A DNA stretch of 64,000 nt from Epiperipatus broadwayi (GCA_028023455.1 JAQFVV010000028.1:1717501-1781500), one strand, 5' to 3'. Counted from the stretch's first letter, positions 35,265 to 46,889 are shown. The notes: a model not told the origin generated them from the letters alone. Program-made: numbers and translations.

Positions 35265-36060
35265 GAAGGGATTTATACTTAGACTTTCAAGCTCCCTACA
35301 CCTATCTTCTCCATCCTATACAACTACAAGACCACATACATGTGAAAGTGATAAATGATCTCCAATGTATATATATGGGTGTGTTTGTTCATTTTATATA
35401 TTCCACTGCATCTTAAGTTGCACATTAATTGCACATCAAAATGCTGTCTGCATTATTCATGAAGTGCGACCCTTTTAAAAATGCATTTAGTGAGGTATTA
35501 AAAATTTAAAATGTATTTACTCAACATTAGAAGTATAAACACTAATGTTAGAAATGAAAAATAACCAAATACAGTATTGCTCAGAAGTTCATAAAAAATC
35601 TGAACACTAGAAGCACATGTTGACTGTGGTCTTTGCATGTTGAGCTCCATAATCTGCCAAATTACTACTTTACCAAAATGTGCAGGGTGACATTAGACAT
35701 TGATTATTACACATATGTAAAAAGGAATTTAGTAAATAGAGGAATTTGAACTTACAATTTTCAGTCTATATTCATCCTCCATTCTACCTCTAACAACCTA
35801 ACCACATGATCACACACAAAGTGAAAAAGATAAATGCTTTCCAATATATGTATTTTGTGCAGAACCAGGACTCATCATTTGAGACAGATCATAAATCTTA
35901 CACATATATACAATAACCCACCACCTTATATTAAGATAGCAATTCCTTAAAATTTAATGCATAGGTTTTTATCTTCTCACTCTTCCAACAATTAAACCAT
36001 CCACTTCTTGAAAAATCAATGACAACGACATCCTCAAAGCCCTTGGTGGATTTATTAAAA
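35265..36060. repeat. F2 repeat, one and a half copies
   Basis: 35,270-35,375 carries the first F2 module (CTATCTTCTCCATCCTATAC, GTGAAAGTGATAAATGATCTCC). 35,730-36,040 carries a fuller copy with ACCAGGACTCATCATTTGAG near 35,861 and AATTCCTTAAAATTTAATGC near 35,941. The F2 blocks at 25.5 and 33.5 kb have the same order. Confidence 0.55.
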
Positions 36061-36499
36061 GAATTTATTATATACTGTGTATAATTTGATTATATATTTG
36101 TGTGTAATGTTTTATACTTGTTTTACATCTTAAATATAGTAATAAAAAGAAGAGAATAGTAATGCAAAAAAAACAAAACACATTAGTTAGCACAAATCTA
36201 AACTACTGAATTAGAAAAAAATGGCCAAATGATAATAAATAGATAAAGATAAATTATATTGAATCTTTCCTTAAATGAGATTATCTATATTGCTCAATTC
36301 ATGATAAAAAATTCAAGATAAGGTTTAACCTATTTACTTTCAGTATCACAGGTTAACCAAGAATCTACATCCATTGGCAGTCCCCAAAATATTCAGTAGA
36401 TTGAAAAATGTTGATTGTCAAGTATAAAGGTATATTGCTACCATATAAATAAAAGTAAATAAAATAACTTTTTATAAAGTATATATATATATATTAAAA

Positions 36500-36800
36500 A
36501 AAGCTCATTACAATGTAGATTTTCTCCACCAGCCCATCACAAAAAGAGAAATCAGTACTCAATAGACTTGTTAATTGATGAATAATAAAAGTCTGTAGGG
36601 TAACCCAATCTCAATTTACTCTGTAGCTAAAAATACATAGATACCCATTTGCTGACCAGTGTTGAATGATTAATTAAATTAGTTATGGAGGATGCTAAAA
36701 AACATTTCTGGGACTTTTGAAAAAAAAATTAATTCAGTTTAGATTCAAAAGACTCAGACATATTCAAGTAAAACACTATTAATTCAATCCCTCTTGATAT
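36500..36800 (-). repeat. SINE-like repeat, family S3
   Basis: Shares ATACCCATTTGCTGACCAGT (36,640) with 241-260 and 39,140-39,160, and the GGGTAACCCAATCTC region. On the minus strand the expected B box near 36,735-36,750 has decayed to CTTTTGAATCTAAAC. Positions 36,490-36,600 are the tail-side body. Confidence 0.4.
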
Positions 36801-36934
36801 AGAGAGTTTGGATTTGTGAATATTTTAGATTTTAAGAATATTAATTTTTACCGTCTCACTGCAAAATTAAACATCGCTGAGATAGAAAATCAGACAGATC
36901 ATTGCAATTAGGTTTATTAATTTCTAGGTATTGC

Positions 36935-37110
36935 CATGGATCCTATAGAACCACGAGATGGGGTGGCAAAGTTTACTGCTCATGACCTATATATTACAAC
37001 TAAAGTTACAACTAAGTCTGTTATTTCTGGGGTTCAATCTTTACATGAATGTCTATAAGAACTCCTGAGCAAAATGAGAAACTTGAGAGCTCAACTATGC
37101 GATTATTCTC
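36935..37110 (+). repeat. tRNA-derived SINE-like repeat
   Basis: A-box-like GGGGTGGCAAAGTTTACTGC near 36,960 is followed 70 bp later by B-box-like TGGGGTTCAATC (about 37,029). The post-tRNA body (AGAACTCCTGAGCAAAATGAG) resembles the body of the SINE at 51.7 kb (AGAAACTCCTGAAGATGAGAG). Degenerate. Confidence 0.45.
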
Positions 37111-38300
37111 GCTGATAAATATTTTAAGGACTATTACTATTAAGCTAAAAATGATCATATCATATACATATCATTTCTAATTTGGATGTACACATTAAGT
37201 TTTAATTAAAGATTAACATATTTATTATCATCAAACACAATTACGTAAAATAATTAGCTGAATTTAATTCCACTTGTTTCCACGTCTAACTTCCGAAATA
37301 CACGTTATATCTTTCTGTTTCATCGCATTTAGCTTATTCAGATGGTACGTACTGGCTCAGCTCTAGTGGGTCAAATACTTTTTCAAATATTTATATTAAT
37401 GTGTTAGAAGTATGTGTAATGAAGTAGAAAGATTATAAGAATATTTAAAATGCATTTTATATGTTTATTTTTTACAATAAATAAATAAAAATGCAAGATT
37501 TTCATTTTAATAAATGTTCGGATTAAAGTAATTCAACTAGTACTTTGATTTAAATAATATGTAGCATAAAAAGTTTTCTTTTAGAAGAGAAGTATATGCA
37601 TTTCTTAAAGAAAGTTTCCTAACAAGAGCTTTTCTATGCGAGAGTATTGCTTTTATTTACCTTTAATCTATTTAATAGAGGTGGAAAATTCTGGCTGAAG
37701 AAATACATTTCGCAGCTTCAGCTTTCGCTTGTAACACTTTTAAGAATTGATTGAAACGTTGTAAAATTCTGCAGTGCAATTCTTAACCCAATAAAAAATC
37801 ATTTTTTTTAAAATATTATATGGGAAACCAATGAGAATAAAACTTTTTGAACAAATAAATAAATTCAGAGTTTTCTCACTTTAAAATAAGAGTTATAAAA
37901 AAACATTCAGCTTTGTCTGACAGGAATAAATTGGACATTTCTTTTCTGACTCTGACATATTGTCAAGATTTACTAGTTTTAAAAGGATTTATTATTAAAC
38001 ATTTTCTAATAAAATACGAGTCATTTATAAATGATTATAATTTACTATTTCCTTGCTGCCACCTCTAATAGCACAAAAAAAATCCAATTTCCTATAAAAC
38101 TCTTCTTTACGCCATTGGAAAAAAAATATATAGTTTCTGGTAAAATGAATTTAGCATATACTCACTTTAATAAACTTTTTTTTATTTATACAACAAATAT
38201 GATTTTGAATTTATTTGTGTCAAAATTTTAATATCGAATGAAAAAAAAAAAACTATTACCAAGTGATAGTTTTTCCTTTACCAATAATTATATTGAAATA
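37111..38300. other. AT-rich stretch, nothing recognised
   Basis: 37,240-37,380 has a more even composition but no feature I can name. The rest is A+T-rich with A-runs near 38,232-38,250. Confidence 0.4.
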
Positions 38301-38309
38301 TAATATACA

Positions 38310-38585
38310 GGTAACTTTACGTATCTACAATCGGGGATTCAAACTCATACCAAGTAGAATTCTCTTCAAAAGTCTTAAAATATTTTTTTTTGGTAGCTGG
38401 TTCATAGTTAATTCAATTAACCATCCCACAGTGGTCAGAAATTGGGTTTCTATTTATTTTTAGCAGAGGGTATATCAAAGATGACAAATCCCTCAAACCC
38501 AGAAATTAACCATCCCATATTGGTCAGAAAATGGGTTTCTATTTATTTTTAGCAGAGGGTATGTCACAAATGATACATCCAGAAA
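38310..38585 (-). repeat. SINE-like repeat with 88-bp tandem duplication
   Basis: Minus-strand B-box-like GAGTTTGAATCCCCG lies at 38,333-38,347. Its body contains two head-to-tail copies of an 88-bp unit, starting at about 38,417 and 38,505 (ATTAACCATCCCA, then GGGTTTCTATTTATTTTTAG, then CAGAGGGTAT). The copies differ by a few bases. Confidence 0.55.
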
Positions 38586-39089
38586 TTAGTCTGTCCAATG
38601 AATAGTGACTCCTTAATGAAACCTTGTCTTGTAGCGCACAATTATAAAAAAAGTTTAATTTACTTTTTATATCAAACTGTGAGTATAGATCGTTGATACT
38701 AAAGAAAGATCCAAGTCTATGATTAAATCTAACAATGCATATCATCATTAAGTGCATAATTTCCCCATATCTATTTATTTTTATTAAGCATCTTACATTT
38801 TTATTATGAGTAATTTGTACTATTCTGAGATTTACATAGAACATTATGTCATGTGAAAATGCAGAATTTGTTTACAAGCATACACATTTATTTTCTTTCA
38901 CAACAACCGTGCCATCTATTGGCAGATTTAATAACTAAAATGCACCAGGAAATATTTTTCATCTTGGTTATTGGATGAGACTTTTCCTATGACTGAAGTC
39001 CTCTCCAATAATTCTCAATGAAAAATAGTAAAGAAAAAGACATTGTTTTCCAGACTATCCAACTGCTAGGTAGTGACCATTTAATTTTT

Positions 39090-39245
39090 TTCTTTCTTGT
39101 TTCATTCTCTATCTAAGAATAGTTAGATAGCCATTTATTGATCAGTGAAGACATGACTATCTAGGTTGTCTATGAACCAGCCATCTAAAAAACCCAATTC
39201 TAAAAAAAAAAAAAAATTCCAAAATCTTATTAGGCCAAACTTGCC
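39090..39245 (-). repeat. SINE-like fragment, family S3
   Basis: GATAGCCATTTATTGATCAG at 39,137 matches the S3 body at 241 and 36,640. An A-run follows at 39,200-39,215. Short and decayed. Confidence 0.35.
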
Positions 39246-39427
39246 AAATTTTACTTGCCCAGATTTCCACCTCGTCTCCAATACTTCTTGTTTTTACAAG
39301 TAGCCATAATGTATTTTATAATCTATGATAATTCTATCATTGATGAAAATAGAAAAAAAACAATACTAACACCACTTCATGTATGAACAAAACAATAAAA
39401 TCAGTTCTTTTTTGTTTTGGAATATAA

Positions 39428-39909
39428 TGGTTGCTTCAGACAAAAATGCTTAGCATTGAGCTGATACTTAATATTTTCAAACTTTTCTTTATACATAAAG
39501 TTATGTTAGCATTATTTTTAATTTATATACATATATTTTTATGCAAGTATATACATATGTACATATTATTAGCTTTATTATCTAAATAATACATAGCTGC
39601 AGAATAGTTTCAAAGTTAAAATTGACTAATTTTAGTCTGCTTTCTAAACAGTTTATATTTTCTTGTTCAGTGAGGTTTATTTAAACTTCTTTGAATTTAA
39701 AATTTCAAACACTTTCAATCAAGTGTCAATCTTTAGTGTTCGTGTATTTATCTTAAACCATAGTTAAAGTAGGTTCCATCTTTATCATAAATACAATGTA
39801 CCGTTTATTTATATAATAAACACATTAAGATTCATGGTATTGTAGGCTTCTCTCATTATGCATATATATATATATATATGCATATATATATATATATATA
39901 TATATATCA

Positions 39910-39953
<44 letters not shown>

Positions 39954-40094
39954 TGTACATGAGCATTCAAATCAGCATAAAATTAATGTTCTCAGAAGTA
40001 TATTTGGTACAGTAAATATCTGTTTTAGTATTTTTTACCTTAATATATATATATATAAACAGTAAGGATTGCCAATTCCTCTACAAGCTTTATG

Positions 40095-40133
<39 letters not shown>

Positions 40134-41609
40134 CATAAATATAGGAATTTGAATTTAGGATTTTTAGTCTATATTCCTCCTCCACTTCATCTCAGACCAT
40201 TGATATGCATGACCACACACATGTAAAAAAGACAATTGATCCTCTCTCTATATATATTGTGCAGAACAGTACTCATCATTTAGGCCAGATCATAATCTCC
40301 CACACATTAAAGTTTAAGGAGTTACTATCTTATTACAAGCCAAGCCCTGATTGTATATGTGTGGGATTATAATCTGTCCCAATTGATGAGTGCTATTTGT
40401 CCACAAAATATGTATATTGGCATCATTTATCTTTTTTCACATGCCAATTATGGCATAAAAATCTCATGACAATTTTAAAATATTGTTTGGTTTGATCAAA
40501 AGCATTCTGTATACTTGTAATGTCCTCTGCTTCTTCACCAGAATGAGAACTTCTTTGGATATAAATTGGAATTATCTGCATTTGGTGTCTTTTTCTACAA
40601 CCATAATTTTGGTTGATATATTTAACTTGAAATAAAAATATTGATATTCAAAAAAATAATTAACTCAATCATTGGGGCATTCAGATATTAATGAATTCAA
40701 AGCTTTATTTTAGGGGTTGACTTAATTACTGGATCCCCCACACTTTAACTTCAAGTTAAATATAACAATACAATTTATGTTAAAGAAAAATATTATTTTT
40801 TTGATTTTTCATGCAAATTGTTGAAATAACCTTATGTAATTATTCGTATTCAAATTTAGAAGCTGATAATATCACTGATGTCACCATATTTCTAGTATTT
40901 AAAATGAAATTGATATGAGTTAAAAATCATTTGCAAGGTTTTGTTGTTTATTAAGGCAATCTTTTATATAAAAACAAGTTTTATTTAAACAGTCAATAGA
41001 AATTAAAATTTTATCTTTAATTTTTTTTCTTTCATACTTATTTTTTAAAAATCACCATTTAAAGCTCATCATCGAAAATTTATTGAAATGATATCAATAC
41101 AGTTTGAAATTTGTCTTGCTAACACTGTTCAACTAGAAAAATGGATGAATAACACTGAAATATTGTTTTGTCTTTTCACTGCCATCGATACCTAACATAT
41201 GTACAAGATTTAAAAAATTCCATCCAATAAAAATATATTTAAAGCGAGATTCAAAATTTGACCCAAAAAACCAGCAACAACAAACAGTTAAATAAAAGCA
41301 TTTAAATATAGACAAGCACTTTAATTTAATATAAAAATAGCAACCTATTTATTATATGCATTCTTGATGGATATTAGATACATTTTTCATGCATGAAATT
41401 ATTAATTATTTCTAAAATACATATCAAACACTTATTTCCTTCATGTAAATTGTTATGGATTACTTTATGAGAATGTTTTGCATTTAATTTTTTATTACTA
41501 AGCATATTTTTTGGTTGTCAATAATTTTTTTATGAATTGCTTTTTGGAATGCTTTGCTTACTAAAATTATTCATAGGTACGTTCAATTTTTATGGCTTTT
41601 TTCATTGCT
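39428..41609 (-). repeat. Right arm of 9.3-kb inverted repeat
   Basis: Reverse complement of 32,358-34,515, in the same order throughout, including the F3 modules (39,590-39,790), the F2-type foldback (40,240-40,440) and the 60-codon chance frame at 41,133-41,315. The spacer between the arms (34,516-39,427) holds F8, F7, F2, SINE-like pieces and unassigned DNA, none of it coding. The outer boundary at about 41,609 is sharp: AAAGCCATAAAAATTGAA matching stops and unrelated sequence follows. Confidence 0.88.
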
Positions 41610-41639
41610 TTAATTACCAGAGTGTAGCTGGTAGTAGGG

Positions 41640-41885
41640 CCTATAATATATATATATATCAATACTATGTATTTTATCAGGTCTAGACAGGCGACCTCTT
41701 AGTTATAAAAGACATAGAAAGAGATCACATGTGAGATGGATGGATGAGAAGTGTGTGGAAGTGATGCGGAAAAGAGAAGACTAGAGCTTGGAAAACATGG
41801 ATTGAAACTGGGGAGATCTTTATCCTGCAGTGGATTGATAACGATTGAAAATGACGATGAGATCGAAAAAGTCTTCTAGAAAACT
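41640..41885 (+). pseudogene. LINE ORF2 C-terminus, RTE-like
   Basis: Plus strand from about 41,680 reads LDRRPLSYKRHRKRSHVRWM then DEKCVEVMRKRED, a stop, and NWGDLYPAVD ending in two stops. This is the (R)RP--R--VRWMD motif and the tail of the LINE ORF2 family also present at 1.6 and 24.2 kb. It is the best preserved of the C-termini here. Followed by a short GAAAATGACGATGAGAT simple-repeat-like 3' tail. 5'-truncated, as LINE copies usually are. Confidence 0.7.
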
Positions 41886-42585
41886 GAAATAATAATAATG
41901 GTTATGATGCTGTCATGTCTAATAGGAAAAAAAGAGAAAAAAAGATATATTGACGCAGCCAAAAAAATAATGCAACAAGAGTGAGTATTTAAGAGAAAAT
42001 ATTACAATTACAAAATATAAATATTATAAAAAATAACAGTTTGTTTTTAAAATAAAGTATTTTTTATACAGAAAATGTATTAGAAATCTTCTTTTAGAAG
42101 TGATAAACTTTTCAGCGATTGTAAACCAAATAAAAACATTCAGGAGTTTGAGAAAAAACTGTCCACATCTTCAAATTGCTTGAAGAACAAGATAAACTTT
42201 TTTTTTAATTGTTTAGAAAGAGTGAAAAAAATTAAGACCTGACAAATTAAATTCATTTGTTTGTTTGTTATATTTTTAAAAAAAAAAGTCAGGTAAATGA
42301 TTAATTTAATTTTATAGTATATTTTTAAAATAAACCCGCTATAATATGATTCACGTATTATATTTTTATTGTTATGCTAAGGCATATATAAATACAAACA
42401 CATACATAGCTGCATTTTCTAATAGAATCGGTAATATCACTACTTTACTTTTAATTAGAAACACGATTCCAGCAAAATAAGAATGCAGCGAAAATATAGA
42501 GAAATAATGACAAGAAAAAGTACATTGGATGTTGGATATAAATATTAATGAAAGCAATTTTATTTTATGGTATATAAACTAAATC
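41886..42585. other. AT-rich stretch, nothing recognised
   Basis: A+T-rich filler between the LINE tail and the GC-richer block. No motif or arms seen. Confidence 0.45.
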
Positions 42586-43190
42586 TTTTTTTTTTCTCAA
42601 AAGTAACCTTTATTAGTTAAAAGATTACAAAAATTTTCGGGTACACTTCTTACCCGTTGAGGATTACAAAGTGTTCAATATTACATAGTAAAACAATTAT
42701 TGACCAGGTTTATATAGAGTGCATATACTCGATAACAAGTATATCCATAAAAGGGTTACTATAATTTTGATTAATGTGTATCTGTAAATGGATAATAAAC
42801 TCTTGACCCGCAGCCGAGTCATGTCAAGACCATTATAAGTACCTCTTTCTCCCAATTAACAGTCCAAATGTGCAGGACCACATTCGGTCTACCTGCTCAA
42901 AATTGAAAAGCCAACTAGGGAAAAACTAACAAGTAACAAGCACAGATCTGCACTGCCCCAAACCAACCTATCAAGGGCACAGCAGCCGACCAGAGCAAGA
43001 ATGGTGTTGAGACTTTGACCAGGTACCCTCCCGGCAGGTTTTCCAGGTAGTGGCAATAAATTGATACAGCCTGCACCAATAAACCAGGCCCCTAACGACT
43101 GCCACCACCCCTGAGGAAGAAAAGAGGAGTGCAGACCCATGCCAGCAAAATTATTGCAGCAAAAAAGTCCGAATAAAATCACATTCAGTT
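42586..43190 (-). mobile_element. GC-richer retroposed or LTR-like block
   Basis: This interval stands out as much less A+T-rich than the rest of the window. On the minus strand it ends with AATAAA (complement at 42,609-42,614), then GGTTACTTTTGAG and an A-run (T-run at 42,586-42,595), that is, a poly(A) signal followed 13 nt later by a poly(A) tail. About 95-105 bp before the AATAAA a TATA-like TATATAAA occurs (42,709-42,716). TATA followed by AATAAA at that distance is the layout of an LTR (U3-R), while the A-tail suggests reverse transcription of a polyadenylated RNA. A 97-codon frame at 42,889-43,182 has no recognisable product and is probably chance. No clear target-site duplication. Confidence 0.5.
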
Positions 43191-43255
43191 AATATATATA
43201 GTTATGAATTAGTGATATTTATCGGAAGGTTTGCGATGGTGGCATTTTAGTATGA

Positions 43256-43565
43256 ATTATTTGTTGAACCATCTAATACTAAGTAAGATCTGAATGTCTT
43301 TAGAAAAATTTTAAACTTTATTTAAACTTTCTAAGTCCACTCAGCTATTATCAATAGTACATGAGTTAGTATTGAACACAACATTTTGAGTGGTATTATT
43401 AGCCTCTCTTTTTCAGGTGTTGCTGGCTTGATCAGAACAGCGCTAGCATGGGGATCGACCCTGACCTTTTAAATTCTTGAATACTGAATTTTAAGATAAC
43501 ACTCTAACCAACTCAGTTTCTAATATTAGATGGTGGAAATAGTTCAACAAATAATTAATAATTAA
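43256..43565 (-). repeat. tRNA-derived SINE S1 flanked by inverted repeats
   Basis: On the minus strand, A-box-like TGAGTTGGTTAGAG (43,505-43,520) is followed by B-box-like GGGTCGATCCCC (43,452-43,463). Then comes a body with AAGCCAGCAACACCTGAAAA, also seen in the 51.7-kb copy. Outside the SINE, TTTGTTGAACCATCTAATAC (43,260) and TTAGATGGTGGAAATAGTTC then AACAAATAATT (43,526) are inverted repeats of about 30 bp. Confidence 0.6.
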
Positions 43566-43731
43566 TAATATGACTTTTACAAAATTATTAAATATGAATA
43601 TTTTGTGACTCTATTTTAAAAATAAAGTCATGCTAAAACTAGATGATTATAGTGAATAACTGAATCACAATTAATTCCACAATAGCAACTTGATGTTTGA
43701 ATTTGTTTTGCATTGGAGCCATGATATACAC

Positions 43732-44474
43732 CAGGGGTGTGCAACCATTTTACACTTGCGACTCCCATACTCAGACTGAAATTTTACATGACCGATTATA
43801 GACTGATTATATGTAGTTATCATCCTATTGTAAGCATATAAGGATAGTAATAATAAAAATCACTTTTCATATACACATATATATCTTCTCCCTTGCTACA
43901 AACATGTCTTCTTCCACCCTAGTATCTTTATCATTTTCTGAAGTTTAGTTTTTATTATCCATTTATTTATTAAAAATTTTAATGTCTATCATATGCATAA
44001 ATACATGAGAAAGAGGGTTTAAAAATGTTTAATTACAAATCTTATGACAAAACATAAATATGATAAATATATAATATTTGGTTCTTAGGAGATCTGCTGA
44101 ATTGTAGCAAATATTAACTTTTTAAGACTGTTTTAGAAAATGTGTACATTCAAGGATATAGTACCTCTTATTAAAATTAGGAGGATATTAGCATGAAGAA
44201 CAAAACTCTAAAAAAGAGAGAAATGAGAGCAGTATAAACAAAGAGCATTATTTATGTGCTGTTTATAAAAAGTTGATTGGTCCAAAAAGAAAGTGTTTAA
44301 ACACAAAGTGGTCATGTAGACATTAATGAGTCGAACAGTTTTTATGTATTTTTAAAATTGTTTTTTCAATTAAAAATTTATTATCCAACATGGAACTTCC
44401 CAAAGTTTTCATGACCCCCAACAATTTATCTGTGACTCCTTGAGAAATCACGACCTATAAGTTGTGCACTAATG
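43732..44474. mobile_element. Non-autonomous hAT element, ~743 bp
   Basis: Left end CAGGGGTGTGCAACCATTTT. The right end read in reverse complement is CATTAGTGCACAACTTATAG, with GTGCACAAC answering GTGTGCAACC. Subterminal text (GCGACTCCCATACTCAGACT, and on the other side CATGACCCCCAACAATTTAT, GTGACTCCTTGAGAAATCAC) is typical of animal hAT MITEs. A possible imperfect 8-bp duplication (TGATATAC / TTATATAC) flanks it if the left boundary is moved 2 bp. No transposase. Confidence 0.7.
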
Positions 44475-44754
44475 TTATATACTCTATTTGCTCCAAGATT
44501 CTTTCCATATTTGGTATATTATATATAATAGTTCACATTTTGTTGATAAGTTTGATTAGAATAGAATATGTATTGCTATTTTGAACTGCAAATAAATAGA
44601 AGTTCTCAATATGCAAATATACATAACACAAAGCTTTTTGTATGTGTAGTATACATCTATAAATTAAGTTTATAATATATATTTTTTAGAAAATAATATA
44701 ATTAATAATAATATTCGCATAAATGTTCTGGACATTTACACAGAAAAGGTAGTC

Positions 44755-45312
44755 TATATAGTTTTAATTTAGCTTTTATTCATGCTTAGTATGATTTTGA
44801 TATGTTACATATCATAATCATAACCCTTTCACTTCTTTAGTATTCAGAGTCTATATGTATACTTGATAAATATTTTAATGTTTAAAATCATTTAAATTTA
44901 TTTGTTTAATATTCAAAGATATTTAAATCCCTTCAAAGAACTCATTTTGCATGAAGGGGATGCTTGTGTCTTTTGTTTATAGCAAATCATTCTTTAGCTA
45001 TTGTCCAAACCTTTTTAATTTTTTATTTTCCATCTTACCTCTCAATGCATACAATTCCAGTTCTAGACAAATCGAATTTATAGCCATAATTTTATTCATG
45101 GCCTGAGGAATATTCATTGCCTTTCTTGCTCTATTGTTGAAATATGTAAGCTGGGCTGGTCTTATTGATAGATTATCCCTTGATTCCCTATAATATGCAA
45201 AATTACAATTAGCTTGATTGCATTTAATTTTGTAGATGATTTGATGAGCTGATTCCATTGGAAGTTTGTCTTTTGAATTGTTAAACAGTTTGTTTAGTGA
45301 ATGGAGAGTATG
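44755..45312 (-). pseudogene. Penelope-like element: GIY-YIG C-terminus and 3' tail
   Basis: Minus-strand frame from about 45,312 reads HTLHSLNKLFNNSKDK, then IIYKIKCNQANCNFAYYRES, then RDNLSIR. This is the start of the PLE GIY-YIG endonuclease (family: VYK--C--CN--YIGET-R-LS-R). The GIY-YIG core has decayed from YIGE to YYRE. The segment then loses register and ends near 44,998 with KMENKKLKRFG followed by a stop, corresponding to the KKRKFKEAW region. Beyond the stop, 44,755-44,945 is a 3' tail shared with 60,190-60,360 (TTAATGCTTAGTAT.. / CATGCTTAGTAT..; CTTTAGTATTCAGAGTCTAT / CCTTAGTGTTTCTAGTCAGT). The reverse-transcriptase half is absent, so this is a 5'-truncated insertion. Confidence 0.7.
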
Positions 45313-45485
45313 AAAACATGTCTGAACCTATCCTAGGACCTCTGCGAGGAGTGCCAGAGCATGAAACCATGGTCAGAGGTATGGGGGGGGTCTTCACAGA
45401 GATATTTTAAATGCTTTATCTAGCTAAGCATTTATCACAAAGCTTATTGAGGAATTAGCAATCTCCATTGTTTATAACTGACAAG
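45313..45485 (+). repeat. F4 half-copy
   Basis: CCAGAGCATGAAACCATGGT, GGGGGGTCTTCACAGAGATA, TTTAAATGCTTTATC and CATTTATCACAAAGCTTATT follow the order of the right arm of F4 at 23,360-23,470. It abuts the PLE remnant directly. Confidence 0.65.
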
Positions 45486-45611
45486 CATATGAAAATATAT
45501 ATTGTAATTTTAGATTTTTCTTCTTTTCATTAAATAGATAATTCTATGAATAATGTTAATATGGTAATGCAAAAAAAGATTAAATTCTATTAAATAATTA
45601 AATAAATTATT

Positions 45612-46225
45612 TGTTGAGCATTGCTTCCAACTTGCTAGGGGGATCATAATCGGAGCACTTCAGCTTGTCAGTATCAATAGCATTAATACTGAAAAAAAAA
45701 ACAAGCTTATAAACAACACCAAGGATAGGTTGACTCCAGATCAGGACCTCCATGTTCTTAATAAACTTATCTGCAATGAAAATAATTGCAAAGCAGTCTA
45801 TTGTAGGGAATTGTGAGTGAAAACACTACTAGACTGGCACAACATCAATATATATACTCATGCAAAAAAAGATCCTAATGTAAAGTCAGTGTTTCTTGAA
45901 CACCAATTGAATTCTGGACAAGATTTTGATCCAGAGAATATCAAAGTAGTTTGTGCTGAGTGCAACAAAAAGAAAAGAAAATTTAAAGAGGCCTGGTTTA
46001 TTGATAATAACACTCATGCGATAAACAAAAAAGACTCCTGTGTAGTTTTGTCCTGGGAGTGGACTGTCTAGATTATATATGAACAGACCAATCAGTAAAT
46101 TACATATTTATATATTAACCAGAAAATATCAAGATCATATTTTTTTCAATATTAGCACATGTTGGACTGTCAAGCTGAAATGCTATGATTATGATCCTCC
46201 CCCAGGTTGAAAGCAACGCTCATCC
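45612..46225 (+). pseudogene. Penelope-like element: GIY-YIG C-terminus, plus strand
   Basis: From about 45,704 the plus strand reads NKLINNTKDRLTPDQ, then KLICNENNCKAVYCREL and a stop. The open segment to 46,071 follows, with KKDPNVKSVFLEHQLNSGQD, FDPENIKVVCAE, KKKRKFKEAWFIDNN and a closing TAG. This matches the PLE GIY-YIG domain (C--CN--YIGE, then EH-LN-GH-F-F-N-K, then KR-KEA--I). The glutamate of KEAWFI is kept, but the YIG core is YCR. The fragment is bracketed by inverted arms: TAGGGGGATCATAATCGGAG (45,637) and ATTATGATCCTCCCCCAGGT (46,188). Opposite in strand to the PLE piece 400 bp to its left, so this is a second insertion. Confidence 0.75.
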
Positions 46226-46449
46226 AAATTATTTATTTAATTGTCTAATAGAATGTAATCTTTTCTTGTATTAGCATATTAATGTTATTAATAGAAAACA
46301 TATTTTTCAGAGCATATTCTTTCTAATTTCTGAGAGTCTTTTTGGGATGTATAGGAAACTTATCCAATTTTTAGTCTCAATGAGTTGTGACTGTGAAGGT
46401 TACATAATATAATTAATAATAATAAATTGAGGGGACACATTTACATATA

Positions 46450-46885
46450 TTTTCTGACCAATAAACATCACATGATCACCATTTCTTATGCTTGCTTATA
46501 ACTGTTATTAAAACAGGGAAAATTCTCTACACTAAAATGTATAGGTACTGAACTGGGTTCAGACTTATATGACTATATACGCTAATGAGCTTGGATTGAA
46601 AATATTATAGTGTTTTCAATTTAAGACTCATAGTTTTGTAGTTAAGTAGAGATAAAAGGTGGCTGCTGGAGGGTTGTATTAGATCCTAAGATCTAAGTGC
46701 AGTGCTCTCAGATCCAAGGCTCCTCACTGATGAAAGCCACATGCAAGAAACTAGTCTGGGGATATTGGATGAGTAGGCACTAGATGGGGATTTTATGCAC
46801 AAGCCTTTTGGCATCCAGTGATTACTCTGGCTTGCACTGAGTGGCAATACATATAAAGAGTTTCACCTTTTTTAATATATTTTCT
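46450..46885. repeat. Foldback repeat F1, interrupted copy
   Basis: Left end: CACATGATCACCATTTCTTA then AACTGTTATTAAAACAGG (46,465-46,520). The internal right side is intact: TCAGATCCAAGGCTCCTCAC, GATATTGGATGAGTAGGCAC, TTGCACTGAGTGGCAATA. Most of the left arm after 46,540 is replaced by unrelated sequence (46,540-46,650). Confidence 0.65.
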
Positions 46886-46889
46886 GAGT

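Noticed and set aside
38539-38844. 101-codon minus frame
   Set aside because: No motif, starts inside unassigned A+T-rich DNA and runs into the SINE-like tandem duplication.
42889-43182. 97-codon frame with hydrophobic segments that look membrane-like
   Set aside because: Lies in the retroposed/LTR-like block with no recognisable protein family; higher GC alone makes chance frames longer. Kept as part of that block only.
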